64,000 bases of DNA from Allobosea sp. Tri-44 (GTDB lineage Bacteria > Pseudomonadota > Alphaproteobacteria > Rhizobiales > Beijerinckiaceae), in NCBI RefSeq assembly GCF_004123845.1, contig NZ_NBDP01000023.1, positions 62,001-126,000 of the forward strand. The letters are read 5' to 3'. Made by a program: the position numbers and the translations under genes. Under the pieces are notes generated by a model that saw only the letters and a list, made by a program, of their open reading frames with translations, was not told where the DNA came from and made no database searches. Shown one piece after another: positions 53,220-62,241 of this stretch (its first letter is position 1; every line of letters begins with the position of its first letter).

Positions 53220-53297
53220 CTAGTGGAACTTATAAATTTGACATTTGCTCCCAGCGCGATGCCAGCCGGCCGGCAAATGTCAAATTCGTTCCACTAG
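53220..53297. repeat. Long hairpin element B2
   Basis: Outer arms CTAGTGGAAC / GTTCCACTAG and inner arms AATTTGACATTTGC / GCAAATGTCAAATT pair perfectly, with extra bases (TTATA against C) on the left side. The loop is 24 bases. It follows B1 after 15 bases. Confidence 0.75.
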
Positions 53298-53440
53298 CGC
53301 CAAGCTGACCGCGCGGGCTTGCAGCGTCAACCGCGAACAATTCGGCGGCTAATGATCGCCGCGGCCTCACGGGTGCCTCCAGCCGGACGACCTGTCAAAA
53401 GACATGCGGGTTTGACAGAGGCTGCGCTAGCGGTCGAATT

Positions 53441-54448
53441 ATGATGCCTCATTCCCGACTCGAAAGCCTGCCCGTGCCGACACAGCTCGACAAGGATGTC
53501 CGTTTCCTGCGCGCCGTGCTCGCGGCCTCGGACGACTGCATCAAGGTCATTGGCCTCGACGGTGCGCTCGAATTCATGAGCGAAGGCGGCCAGCGCGTGA
53601 TGGAAGTTCAGGATTTCGAGGCGATCCGTGGTTGTCCCTGGCTGCAGTTCTGGGATGGCGCCGGCAATGCGGAGGCCCAGGCGGCATTGGCGGCAGCGCG
53701 GGCCGGCAAGAGCTACCGGTTCCAGGGACCGGCCAGTACAGCTGCTGGCAATATGCGCTATTGGGATGTGCAGGTCTCACCGATCATCGCATCCGACGGC
53801 AAGCCCGAAGCCATCCTCTCGGTCTCGCGCGATATTACCGCATTGCGGGCCGGCGAGGAGCGCTACCAACTGCTCGCTGCCGAGCTGAATCACCGCATCA
53901 AGAACCTGCTTGCCATGGTCTCAGGCATCGTCAACCAGTCGCTGCGCGGCCAGGACGAGCCGCTCGATGCGGTGAAGCGACGCTTGTCCGACCGGCTGCA
54001 GGCGCTGGCGGCGGCACAGGATGTGCTCATGATGGCGAGCCGCCATGGCGTCGATCTCAGGCAACTCGTCGAGGTCGTTCTGGCGCCGCATCGCTCGGGC
54101 GAGCGCATCGCCTTCGACGGCCCATCTGTGACGCTCTCCTCGAAATGCGCGCTGGCGATGGCGCTCGCTCTGCACGAGCTCGGGACCAATGCGGTGAAAT
54201 ACGGCGCGCTCTCACAGGATGGCGGACATGTCGACGCCTCCTGGCGCAACGAGGACGGGGAATTCCACTTCCGCTGGCAGGAAAGCGGTGGACCTCGCGT
54301 CACGGCGCCGCAGCGACGCGGCTTCGGCTCGCAGATGATCGAGAAGGTGCTCGGCGGCTATCTCGGCGGCACCGCCCGGATCGACTTCGCGCCTGACGGG
54401 ATCGTGCTGTCGCTTGACGCGCCGACCGCGGCATTGGCTGAAGGCTAG
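53441..54448 (+). CDS. PAS-domain HWE-family sensor histidine kinase
   Basis: The 335-residue protein has a PAS domain (about 20-135) and an HWE kinase core: ELNHRIKNLLAMVSGI with the phospho-accepting H151, then the ATP-binding N-box LHELGTNAVKYGALS and the W-x-E of FRWQESGG. It has no membrane helix and should act in the cytoplasm. No response regulator gene is next to it, so it is an orphan, perhaps feeding the PhyR-type general stress pathway common in this order. Its TAG stop is the first triplet of an adjacent repeat element. Confidence 0.9.
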   Translation: MMPHSRLESLPVPTQLDKDVRFLRAVLAASDDCIKVIGLDGALEFMSEGGQRVMEVQDFEAIRGCPWLQFWDGAGNAEAQAALAAARAGKSYRFQGPASTAAGNMRYWDVQVSPIIASDGKPEAILSVSRDITALRAGEERYQLLAAELNHRIKNLLAMVSGIVNQSLRGQDEPLDAVKRRLSDRLQALAAAQDVLMMASRHGVDLRQLVEVVLAPHRSGERIAFDGPSVTLSSKCALAMALALHELGTNAVKYGALSQDGGHVDASWRNEDGEFHFRWQESGGPRVTAPQRRGFGSQMIEKVLGGYLGGTARIDFAPDGIVLSLDAPTAALAEG

Positions 54449-54621
54449 AGCCGGATGATTTCAGTTGGAATCGCAAGGCGATGCCAACTGAAATCTGAAT
54501 CCGTCTCTCATCAAAGGGTTAGAGCAGGATTCTTGCGAAAAACCGGTTCCCACTTTTTCGCATCCTGCTCTAGAGCATTTTCGAGCGAAGTAGACTCCGT
54601 TCGCGTCAAGACAATGCTCTA
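54446..54621. repeat. RIME-like mosaic repeat D, copy 2, with an extra module
   Basis: It has the hairpin GATTTCAGTTGG ... CCAACTGAAATC, the GAATCCGTCTC link, a hairpin with the invariant TGCGAAAAACCGGTTCCCA and outer arms TAGAGCAGGAT/ATCCTGCTCTA, and a third module between TAGAGCATT and AATGCTCTA. Both flanking genes end in TAG codons that belong to the element ends (54446-54448 and, on the minus strand, 54619-54621). Confidence 0.85.
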
Positions 54622-55707
54622 GGCGCCGTCGAGGGACAGTGCGCGCTTGTTGCGGCGATGAAGGGCGATCCAGGAGCCCAGCCTTTGCTCGATCAGCCGG
54701 TGCACGATTATCCCGACGGCAATGCTGACGAGAATGCCGAGCAATCGAACGCCGTCGATACCCATCCAGGCGATCGAAAGCTGCGGTAGCAGCTTTCCGG
54801 CGATGGACAGCACGAACCAGTGCGAAAGATAGATACTGAAAGACGCGTCCCCGATGACGCGCCCCGGCCATGCAAAACGTGGATTTGCCTGGAAGTAGGG
54901 TTCGAGGCGCATCACCGCGACAATGATCAGGCCCGACAGGGCCATCCTCAGCGCGCAAGCCGCCTCGCGCTCGGGCAGGATCCTCGACAGGCAGAGCATC
55001 ACGACGATAGCCACAGCGGCGAAGGCGCCGCTGGATCGGCCCGGCTGCGTATCACGGCAGTGCAGCAACCAGCCGAATCCGAATGCCGCCATGAAAGGAT
55101 TGACCATCTCGAAGACCACCATGCCTCCGCTGGGGTTGGCGGCGATGGCGAAGCCCACGAGCCCAAAGGCCACGAGAAGCCAGCCAAGCCTGCTCTTCGC
55201 CGCCTCAATCATCCCCGTCGCCATGGCCGCGGCCACCATCAGATAGAACACCAGCTCCATTTCGAGCGTCCATCCGAGGGGCAGCAACGGCAACGCCGCT
55301 TGGGGAAGGGCCAGAAACGAGAAAAAGACGAACAGAAAACCGTTCTCCACTCTGGCGCTGAGCTCCAAATTGGGATTTGCGACATATGCGACAATCATAA
55401 CTAAAGTAAATATAAAGTATAATGGATATATTTTGTAAGCCCTCGTTAACAAGAATTGTGTCGGACTGGATAATTTCATGACCTGAAGTGAGATCGAATA
55501 TCCAGAAAGCATGAAAAACAGCTCGACACCAAAGCCACCGAGAAGATTATAGGCTGCATGGCGGGTGAGCTCCGCATTGTTCCATACGTGCTTCACGATG
55601 AGGTCGGTGTGCCAGACGACGACGGATATCGCGGCGATCGCTCTCAGCCACTGGATATCGGCGCGCCTGTGCGGGGGCAGTGCGGCAGATCCTCTCAACT
55701 CGACCAT
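54619..55707 (-). CDS. Acyltransferase 3 family (OafA/YrhL-type) membrane protein
   Basis: The 362-residue protein has about ten membrane helices and the family start ADIQWLRAIAAISVVVWHTDLI, with the conserved Arg-Ala pair and the catalytic histidine in VVWHT. It transfers acetyl or other acyl groups to a surface sugar or lipid head group. Its codon use is a little more AT-rich than average near 55380-55480. It stands alone; its TAG stop lies in a repeat element. Confidence 0.88.
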   Translation of the reverse strand: MVELRGSAALPPHRRADIQWLRAIAAISVVVWHTDLIVKHVWNNAELTRHAAYNLLGGFGVELFFMLSGYSISLQVMKLSSPTQFLLTRAYKIYPLYFIFTLVMIVAYVANPNLELSARVENGFLFVFFSFLALPQAALPLLPLGWTLEMELVFYLMVAAAMATGMIEAAKSRLGWLLVAFGLVGFAIAANPSGGMVVFEMVNPFMAAFGFGWLLHCRDTQPGRSSGAFAAVAIVVMLCLSRILPEREAACALRMALSGLIIVAVMRLEPYFQANPRFAWPGRVIGDASFSIYLSHWFVLSIAGKLLPQLSIAWMGIDGVRLLGILVSIAVGIIVHRLIEQRLGSWIALHRRNKRALSLDGA

Positions 55708-56139
55708 CCTTCTGCTCGATGGAGTTGGGTGGCCGAGCGAGAGATATGAGATGCCTGCGGGGCGCCGCCCCCGCGCATCGCAGGCGTCACCCGGCTCAGC
55801 AGCAGGATGTGGTCAGGTCTTGCCTCGTCTCCGGCATCGGCCGATATGCTCGACTTCACGACGATCGCGGCCGCACCAGCTCCGTACGCCAGGGCGATAT
55901 CGGGAAAACGGGCGGCGCGCCCGGGAGGCGTCGCAACCGCGATCACCGGGAGGGCAGCGTCCGCGACCGGAACTCCGATATCGCAGTGCGGGTGGCGAGC
56001 GGGAATGTTCACTGTCGCTACCGCATCGCGCCCCGGCGTGAAGTCCTGCCTGCGATCGCCGCGAATCGCGGCGAACCTCGCCTCGCCAAGGACCTCTGCA
56101 GCAACCGGGCAGGTAGCGGGAACGAGCGCATGTCCGTCT
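55695..56139 (-). pseudogene. Possible gene remnant without a clear start
   Basis: A reading frame of about 147 codons is open on the minus strand and has protein-like hydrophobic stretches, such as LPVIAVATPPGRAARF and ALAYGAGAAAIVVKSS, of the kind seen in TIM-barrel enzymes. No ribosome-binding site precedes a start, and the frame is closed by a TGA upstream and overlaps the start of the acyltransferase gene. I cannot name a family. It may be a decayed gene or a chance frame. Confidence 0.25.
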
Positions 56140-56397
56140 CACGATAGCGATGTGCAGCACTATATCTGTGGAATTGGCAAAGGGTTGGGATGCATAGGAA
56201 GTAACACCGTCGTTCGCCTGTCGATGTCCTGTGTCAAATAGGGCCGGAGGAGCTGATGATCTGCGAAACAGAGGTACCCTTCTCGACAACACCGCCGATC
56301 AGATCGTTTCGCTAAATCAACCTGATCGGTGAATCGGTCTCTTGAGTCAGAGACCGTTTTACCGATCAGCTTGCGGTGCAGCTGATCGGTACGGACG
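55708..56397. other. 690-base region without a convincing gene
   Basis: Short frames exist on both strands between the acyltransferase and MFS genes, but they overlap each other and lack good starts; one candidate remnant is listed separately. The right end (about 56295-56390) is a copy of structured repeat C. The left end must hold the acyltransferase promoter. Confidence 0.5.
56295..56390. repeat. Structured repeat C, copy 2, inverted relative to copy 1
   Basis: Its order is the reverse complement of the copy at 33852-33945: a decayed CCGATCAG ... CCTGATCGG hairpin, a GGTGAATC link, a GGTCTC/GAGACC hairpin (56336-56355) and ACCGATCAGCTTGC ... GCTGATCGGT. It lies just after the MFS gene stop. 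Confidence 0.75.
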
Positions 56398-57675
56398 CTA
56401 GCGTGCCTGGCCTCTCGCGATGGCCCGCGTCGCCTCGATCGGCATCGCCTTCAGCGTCGCGGACCAGAAGATGAGCGCGATCGCTGCGATCGCGGCGCCG
56501 AGCAGGCTCACGCCGGTCCAGCCGGCATACGCGTAGACCAGCGTCGAGCTCGACGAACCGAATGCACTGCCGATCGAATAGAACACCATGTATCCGGCGG
56601 TCAGCCGGCTCTGCGCTTCCGGCCGGACGCGGTAGATCATCGCCTGATTGGTGACATGCACCGCCTGCAGGCCGAAATCGAGAATCAGCACGCCGGCGAT
56701 CAGGAACAGGATCGACTGCGGCAGCAATCCGATCGGCAGCCAGGCGAGCAGCATCAATGCGAGCGCGATGCCGGTGACACGCTGGCCATGGCCGCGATCG
56801 GTCCAGGCGCCAGCCCGCGATGCGCCGAGCGCGCCCGCCGCTCCGGCGAGGCCGAACAGGCCGATCGCCGTATGCGAGAGCGAGAACGGCGGAGCCGCGA
56901 GCGGCAGCACCAGCGGCGTCAGCAGTGTGGTGACATCGGCGAAGATCAGCATGGCGATGATCGCGCGGATACGCAGCACCTTCTCCTCCCGGAACAGGGC
57001 AAAGAGCGAGGCGATCAGGCGTGGATAGGAGAGTTGCGCTGGCGTCTTGCGCCCGGGCGGCAGTGCCTTGAACAGGACGATGGCGATGATGAGCGTGGCT
57101 CCCGCCGAGAGCAGATACACTGCGCGCCAGCCCGAGAGATCGGCCATCGCGCCGGCGATGGCGCGGGCAAGCAGGATGCCGAGCACGATCCCGCTCGTCA
57201 CCGCGCCGACCACCTGGCCACGCTCCTCCGGCCGCGCCAGACTCGCCGCATAGGCGACGAAGGCCTGCGTCACCACGGCGAGGAAGCCCATCACCGCCAT
57301 CGCCACAAGCAGCATCGCGCCCGAAGCCGAAAGCGCGACGCCGATCAGTGCCGCGACCGAGAGCAGGGATTGCAGCACGACGAGTTTGCGGCGGTCGACG
57401 AGATCGCCGAGCGGCACCAACAGGATCAGCCCGAGCCCGTAGCCGAGCTGCGTCGCGCCAACGATGAGGCCAACCGTCGCCCGCGACAGCTTGAGTTCAT
57501 CGGCGATGATGTCGAGCAGCGGCTGGGCGAAATACGCATTGGCGACGGCAAGCCCGCTCGCCACCGCGAAGAGGAAGATCATGCCGGCCGAGAGTGGCGC
57601 TGTCGCTGGGAGAGGCAATGGGCGTGCGTCAGCGCTCGCGGCGCCGGCCGGCGCCGCCTCAGGGTCCAGTCGCAT
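56398..57675 (-). CDS. MFS transporter, 12-helix drug/metabolite efflux type
   Basis: The 425-residue protein has twelve membrane helices and the MFS motif GDLVDRRKLVV after helix 2. The layout suggests a proton-driven exporter of the NimT/CynX or drug-efflux group. It is divergent from an HxlR regulator, with a perfect 23-bp palindrome between them, so it is probably induced by a toxic compound. A TAG stop closes it at the edge of a repeat. Confidence 0.88.
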   Translation of the reverse strand: MRLDPEAAPAGAASADARPLPLPATAPLSAGMIFLFAVASGLAVANAYFAQPLLDIIADELKLSRATVGLIVGATQLGYGLGLILLVPLGDLVDRRKLVVLQSLLSVAALIGVALSASGAMLLVAMAVMGFLAVVTQAFVAYAASLARPEERGQVVGAVTSGIVLGILLARAIAGAMADLSGWRAVYLLSAGATLIIAIVLFKALPPGRKTPAQLSYPRLIASLFALFREEKVLRIRAIIAMLIFADVTTLLTPLVLPLAAPPFSLSHTAIGLFGLAGAAGALGASRAGAWTDRGHGQRVTGIALALMLLAWLPIGLLPQSILFLIAGVLILDFGLQAVHVTNQAMIYRVRPEAQSRLTAGYMVFYSIGSAFGSSSSTLVYAYAGWTGVSLLGAAIAAIALIFWSATLKAMPIEATRAIARGQAR

Positions 57676-57692
57676 GGGCAGGTCTCCACTAG

Positions 57693-57715
57693 ATAAGTTT
57701 CATTATGAAACTTAT
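57693..57715. promoter_or_regulatory. 23-bp perfect palindrome, likely HxlR operator
   Basis: ATAAGTTTCAT and ATGAAACTTAT form perfect 11-bp arms around one T. The site lies 17 bases upstream of the MFS start and 74 bases upstream of the HxlR start. Its size and AT-rich arms suit an HxlR dimer, which would repress both genes. Confidence 0.7.
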
Positions 57716-57789
57716 TGCGGAATAGCAGTCGTGGTTTTATCTTGCAACCGATTACTGGTCACGGAGCCTTGAGGAGAGTCTCGCAGCCG

Positions 57790-58242
57790 ATGGTGAAGCG
57801 CCGCAGCCTGGTGAGCGATTATTGCCCGAGCGCCCGGGCGCTCGACGCGATCGGCGACTGGTGGTCGATGCTGATCGTGCGCGACGCCTTCGACGGCATG
57901 ACCCGCTTCAGCGAGTTCCAGAAAAGCCTCGGCATCGCCCGCAACATCCTTTCCGAGCGGCTGCGCACGCTGACGGCGCGCGGCATCTTGGAGGCAGTCC
58001 CGGCGGCGGCCGGCGGCTCGCGCCAGGAATACCGGCTCACCACCAAGGGCCGCGATCTCTTCCCGGTGATGGTGGCGCTGCGGCAATGGGGCGAGCAGCA
58101 TCTGTTCACGCCGGGCGAGAAGCATTCTTCGCTGATCGAGCGCGACAGCGGCCGCAAGGTCACGCTGACCGTGCAGACCGAGGATGGCCGGCCGATCGGT
58201 GCGGATGAGGCCATGATCCTGAAGGTACAGGAGACGGGTTGA
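57790..58242 (+). CDS. HxlR-family transcriptional regulator
   Basis: The 150-residue protein has the HxlR winged helix with the usual opening CPSARALDAIGDWWSMLIVRDAF, where the cysteine often senses electrophiles, then FSEFQKSLGIARNILSERLRTL as the recognition region. It is divergent from the MFS exporter and probably represses it. The ATG at 57790 is preceded at some distance by GGAGAG; a longer reading from 57715 would cross the operator. Confidence 0.9.
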   Translation: MVKRRSLVSDYCPSARALDAIGDWWSMLIVRDAFDGMTRFSEFQKSLGIARNILSERLRTLTARGILEAVPAAAGGSRQEYRLTTKGRDLFPVMVALRQWGEQHLFTPGEKHSSLIERDSGRKVTLTVQTEDGRPIGADEAMILKVQETG

Positions 58243-58403
58243 GCCGAAACCGACTTCTTCGGTCGCTTCGCCCATGCCTGAAATGTCGAAGCCGGTATCG
58301 GCCTGCACTCACTTCGCAGCGGCCTTGCGTCCCCGACTCTGGCGCATGACGAGCCCGGGCTCTATCCTGTAGCATTCCCTGCACACAGGACGGGCACGTA
58401 CCG

Positions 58404-59891
58404 ATGGACAAGCGGGTCGAGACGCCGCAGGCGGCGCTTTCCCATGCTGATATCCGGTCGATCCTGATCGGGACCATGCTCGCCATGTTCCTGGCGGCGC
58501 TGGACCAGACCATCGTCGCGACTGCCATGCCGACGATCGGCCGCGAGCTCGGCGATGTCGCTCATCTGCCCTGGGTCGTCACCGCCTATCTGCTCGCCTC
58601 GACAGCGGTGACGCCGCTCTACGGCAAGTTCGCCGACATCCACGGCCGACGCGTCACCATGCTCGGTGGCATCGTGATCTTCGTGATCGGCTCGATCGCC
58701 TGCGCGCTGGCCCCCTCGCTCTGGCTGCTGGTGGCCGCCCGTTTCGTCCAGGGGCTCGGCGGCGGCGGGCTGATCGCCATGGCGCAGACCATCGTCGGCG
58801 ACATGGTTCCGCCCCGGGAGCGCGGCAAATACCAGGTCTATTTTGCCACCGTCTTCTTCACCTCCTCGCTGCTCGGGCCGGTACTTGGCGGCTTGATCGC
58901 CGAGGCGCTGCACTGGTCGGTGATCTTCTGGATCAACCTGCCGCTCGGGCTCGGCGCCTACTGGATGACCGACAAGGCCTTGCAGCGCCTGCCGCGGCAT
59001 GAGCGGCCGCACAAGCTCGACGTGCTCGGCGCGCTGCTGATGACCAGCGCGACGATGACCCTGCTGCTGGCACTGTCCTGGGGCGGCACGCATTATCCAT
59101 GGGTCTCTGCGCCGATCCTCGGCCTCGTCGCCGGCTCTGCCCTGCTCTGGCTCTGTTTTGCCTGGCGCCTGCGCAGCGCGGAGGAGCCGCTGATTCCGCT
59201 CACGGTCCTTGCCAATCCGGTGGTCCGCAATGGTACCATCGCCGCCGGCTTCGGCATGGGTACCTTCATTGGGCTCACCATCTATCTGCCGCTCTACTTC
59301 GAGACGGTGGCGGGCCTGTCGGCCGCCAATTCCGGTCTCGGCCTGATCCCGCTGACCTGTGGCACGGTCCTCGGCGCGACATCCTCGGGTCGGGCGATGG
59401 GCAAGCTCACGCATTACAAGCGCGTGCCGGTCATCGGGCTCGTTGTCGCGCTCGCCGGCACGGCAGCGCTGATCGCCTATGGCGACCAGCTGCCGCTGTG
59501 GGGCTTCGGGCTGGTACTGGCTTTCATCAGCGTCGGCTTCGGCACGCTCTTGCCGGTCGCGACCGTCTCGATCCAGAACGCCGTGCCGATGCATCAGCTC
59601 GGCACGGCCACCGGCACGGCGAACTTCTTCCGCCAGATCGGCGGGGCGCTGATCGTCGCCATCTTCGGTGCGATCGTGCTCGGCGGCCTCGGTGCGAGCG
59701 GCGTCGGCCTCTCGGCCGAGACGCTCAAGGCGGGAGGGGTCGACCGGGCGACCATGGTCGGGTTGTTCCGCTACGTCTTCGCCGCGAGCTTCGCCGGATT
59801 CGCCCTGGCTCTCCTCTTCCTGATACGCATGAAGGAGCTGCCTCTGCGCGGCGCGGCGCTCGCGGCCGCCAAGGAGGTGGGCGGAGAGTAG
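58404..59891 (+). CDS. MFS transporter, 14-helix DHA2 (EmrB/QacA) type
   Basis: The 495-residue protein has fourteen membrane helices and DHA2 marks: ALDQTIVATAMPTIGRELGD in helix 1, GKFADIHGRR after helix 2, GGGLIAMAQTIVGDMVPPRERGKYQ and the long FFTSSLLGPVLGGLIAE. It should export drugs or amphipathic toxic compounds by proton antiport. It stands alone, with no linked HlyD-type adaptor. Confidence 0.92.
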   Translation: MDKRVETPQAALSHADIRSILIGTMLAMFLAALDQTIVATAMPTIGRELGDVAHLPWVVTAYLLASTAVTPLYGKFADIHGRRVTMLGGIVIFVIGSIACALAPSLWLLVAARFVQGLGGGGLIAMAQTIVGDMVPPRERGKYQVYFATVFFTSSLLGPVLGGLIAEALHWSVIFWINLPLGLGAYWMTDKALQRLPRHERPHKLDVLGALLMTSATMTLLLALSWGGTHYPWVSAPILGLVAGSALLWLCFAWRLRSAEEPLIPLTVLANPVVRNGTIAAGFGMGTFIGLTIYLPLYFETVAGLSAANSGLGLIPLTCGTVLGATSSGRAMGKLTHYKRVPVIGLVVALAGTAALIAYGDQLPLWGFGLVLAFISVGFGTLLPVATVSIQNAVPMHQLGTATGTANFFRQIGGALIVAIFGAIVLGGLGASGVGLSAETLKAGGVDRATMVGLFRYVFAASFAGFALALLFLIRMKELPLRGAALAAAKEVGGE

Positions 59892-59977
59892 CGGAACGCC
59901 CGCACTCGTCGCGCGTTTGCCGCAAGCCCGTCACAGAGCGGCGGCAGTTTCGAGCCGTCGTGTCACAGGAGTGCGCC

Positions 59978-60532
59978 ATGTCCGATCTCGTCGTCATCGT
60001 CTATCCGACCGAGGCCAAGGCCGAGGAAATGCGGCAGAAGATCATCGGCCTGCAGAAGGAATATCTGATCCAGATCAGCGATGCCGCGATCGCGGTGATG
60101 CACGAAGGTGGCAAGATCAAGCTCAACCAGCTGCTCAACACCACTGCGCTCGGTGCGGCATCGGGCGGCTTCTGGGGCCTGCTGATCGGCGCGATCTTCC
60201 TGATGCCGGTCTTCGGCGCGGCGATCGGTGCCGCCTCCGGCGCGCTCGGCGGGGCCCTCACCGATTACGGCGTCAATGACGGCTTCATGAAAGAGCTCGC
60301 CACCAATCTGCAGCCGGGGAATGCCGCGCTCTTCGTGCTGATCCAGAAGATGACGGGCGACAAGGTGCTCGAAGCGCTGAAGGGCACTGGCGGTGTCGTG
60401 CTCAAGACCTCGCTCGACCATTCGCAGGAGCAGAAGCTGCGCGACGCGCTCGCCGGCTCGCCGGCAGCGCAGCGGCAGGAGTTGGCGCCCGCCTCGACGG
60501 AGCCGACGCCGAACCCGATCCCTGGTGTATAA
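59978..60532 (+). CDS. DUF1269 membrane protein
   Basis: The 184-residue protein matches DUF1269: an N-terminal ferredoxin-like segment (LVVIVYPTEAKAEEMRQKI), a glycine-rich hydrophobic double helix (GFWGLLIGAIFLMPVFGAAIGAASGALGG, about residues 65-95) and a C-terminal region with LVLIQKMT-type strands. The function is unknown; it is common in stress-related settings. The ATG at 59978 has an AGGAG site. Confidence 0.85.
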   Translation: MSDLVVIVYPTEAKAEEMRQKIIGLQKEYLIQISDAAIAVMHEGGKIKLNQLLNTTALGAASGGFWGLLIGAIFLMPVFGAAIGAASGALGGALTDYGVNDGFMKELATNLQPGNAALFVLIQKMTGDKVLEALKGTGGVVLKTSLDHSQEQKLRDALAGSPAAQRQELAPASTEPTPNPIPGV

Positions 60533-60546
60533 GTGCAGGCATAGCC

Positions 60547-60579
60547 CGGTAGCTGGCGCCGTTCTGGCGCCAGCTACCG
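60547..60579. terminator. Bidirectional hairpin between convergent genes
   Basis: CGGTAGCTGGCGCC and GGCGCCAGCTACCG form a perfect 14-bp stem around GTTCT. It lies 14 bases after the DUF1269 stop and overlaps the end of the convergent exported-protein gene. There is no T-run, but stem strength favours termination or RNA-end protection. Confidence 0.6.
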
Positions 60580-61167
60580 CCGCTTGAAGGCCTGCTTGGC
60601 GATGGTCAGAGTGACCCTGCGCGCGGTTTCGGCCGAGCCTTCCATGCTGTGCGCCTTGAGCTCGGCACCGATGCCGGTCAGGCGCAGCCCGGCCGGATCG
60701 TCGGGCAGGCTCCAGCTTTGCGTGTCGGCATGGAAAGCCAGCGGCAGGTCGAAGCGGCCGCCGGCGCCCGGCAGGAAGGCGTTGATCTGGCCGACCGTGC
60801 CCGCTTTGGTCTGGTCGAGCCTGACTCGGTAGAGCGCGCGCCGGCCGATCAGATCGAGCTCGACGCCGACTACCAGATGCTCCGCGGGATGACGGGCGAA
60901 GGCGCTGGTCGAAGAGACGCTGCGGCGGTCGATCGTCGCCTCGGCCGTCATGCGCACGACGCCGCCTGCGTCGGTTGATAGATGCTGTCCTGCTCCCGGT
61001 GCGCTGGCCTCGGCCTCCGAACCGAGCACCACCCGGAGCGCCTGGCCGGCGATCGGCTTGCCGGCCTCGTCGACGAGCTTCAGCGTAAGGTTGACCGGCT
61101 CGGCGCGCACCTGCTGCGCGGAGAGGGTGAAGATCGAGAGGGCAGCGGCGCTCAGGAGGGCCTTCAT
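60574..61167 (-). CDS. Exported protein of unknown function
   Basis: The 197-residue protein has a signal peptide (residues 1-22, ending VRA-E) and a mature part with beta-strand patterns (VNLTLKLVDEAGKPIAGQALRVVLG) like a carboxypeptidase-regulatory or immunoglobulin-like fold, then a second beta region. I do not recognise a family. It lies 19 bases after dapD on the same strand and may be co-transcribed. Confidence 0.7.
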   Translation of the reverse strand: MKALLSAAALSIFTLSAQQVRAEPVNLTLKLVDEAGKPIAGQALRVVLGSEAEASAPGAGQHLSTDAGGVVRMTAEATIDRRSVSSTSAFARHPAEHLVVGVELDLIGRRALYRVRLDQTKAGTVGQINAFLPGAGGRFDLPLAFHADTQSWSLPDDPAGLRLTGIGAELKAHSMEGSAETARRVTLTIAKQAFKRR

Positions 61168-61186
61168 GGGCTCCGCCTCGTTAGGC

Positions 61187-62029
<843 letters not shown>

Positions 62030-62044
62030 GGAGCGGCTCTCTCT

Positions 62045-62136
62045 CGTCATGGTCGGTCTTGTGCCGACCATCCACGTCTTGCGACGTGGATGAAAAGGGG
62101 AAGACGTGGATGCTCGGGACAAGCCCGAGCACGACG
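62045..62136. repeat. Interspersed repeat F, copy 2
   Basis: It runs from CGTCATGGTCGG through CCATCCACGTCTTG and AAGACGTGGATG to GCTCGGGACAAGCCCGAGC and ACGACG. It lies in the short gap between dapD and a divergent small gene, starting 16 bases upstream of the dapD start. Confidence 0.75.
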
Positions 62137-62241
62137 GGGTGAGCGATGGCGGAAGCCCGCGGCGGCGTCAAGGCAAAGCGGGAACGCGAGCGGCGCCGGC
62201 ATGTTACAATGCGAACAGGCTTAACGCAGCGGAGCCGAAAG

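Larger units (their letters stand above)
53111..53440. other. Divergent gap between glpR and a sensor kinase, with two long hairpins
   Basis: No gene is seen in this 330-base gap. Most of the glpR-proximal part is taken by two tandem long inverted repeats (53128-53204 and 53220-53297). The remaining 140 bases before the kinase gene include CTGTCAAAAGACATGCGGGTTTGACAG, whose CTGTCAAA / TTTGACAG ends (53393-53418) form an 8-bp inverted repeat that may be an operator. Confidence 0.55.

Noticed and set aside
53600..53680. LOV photoreceptor domain in the HWE kinase
   Set aside because: The segment RGCPWLQFW only partly resembles the LOV motif GRNCRFLQ; the Asn and Arg-Phe residues are missing, so a flavin photocycle is not supported.
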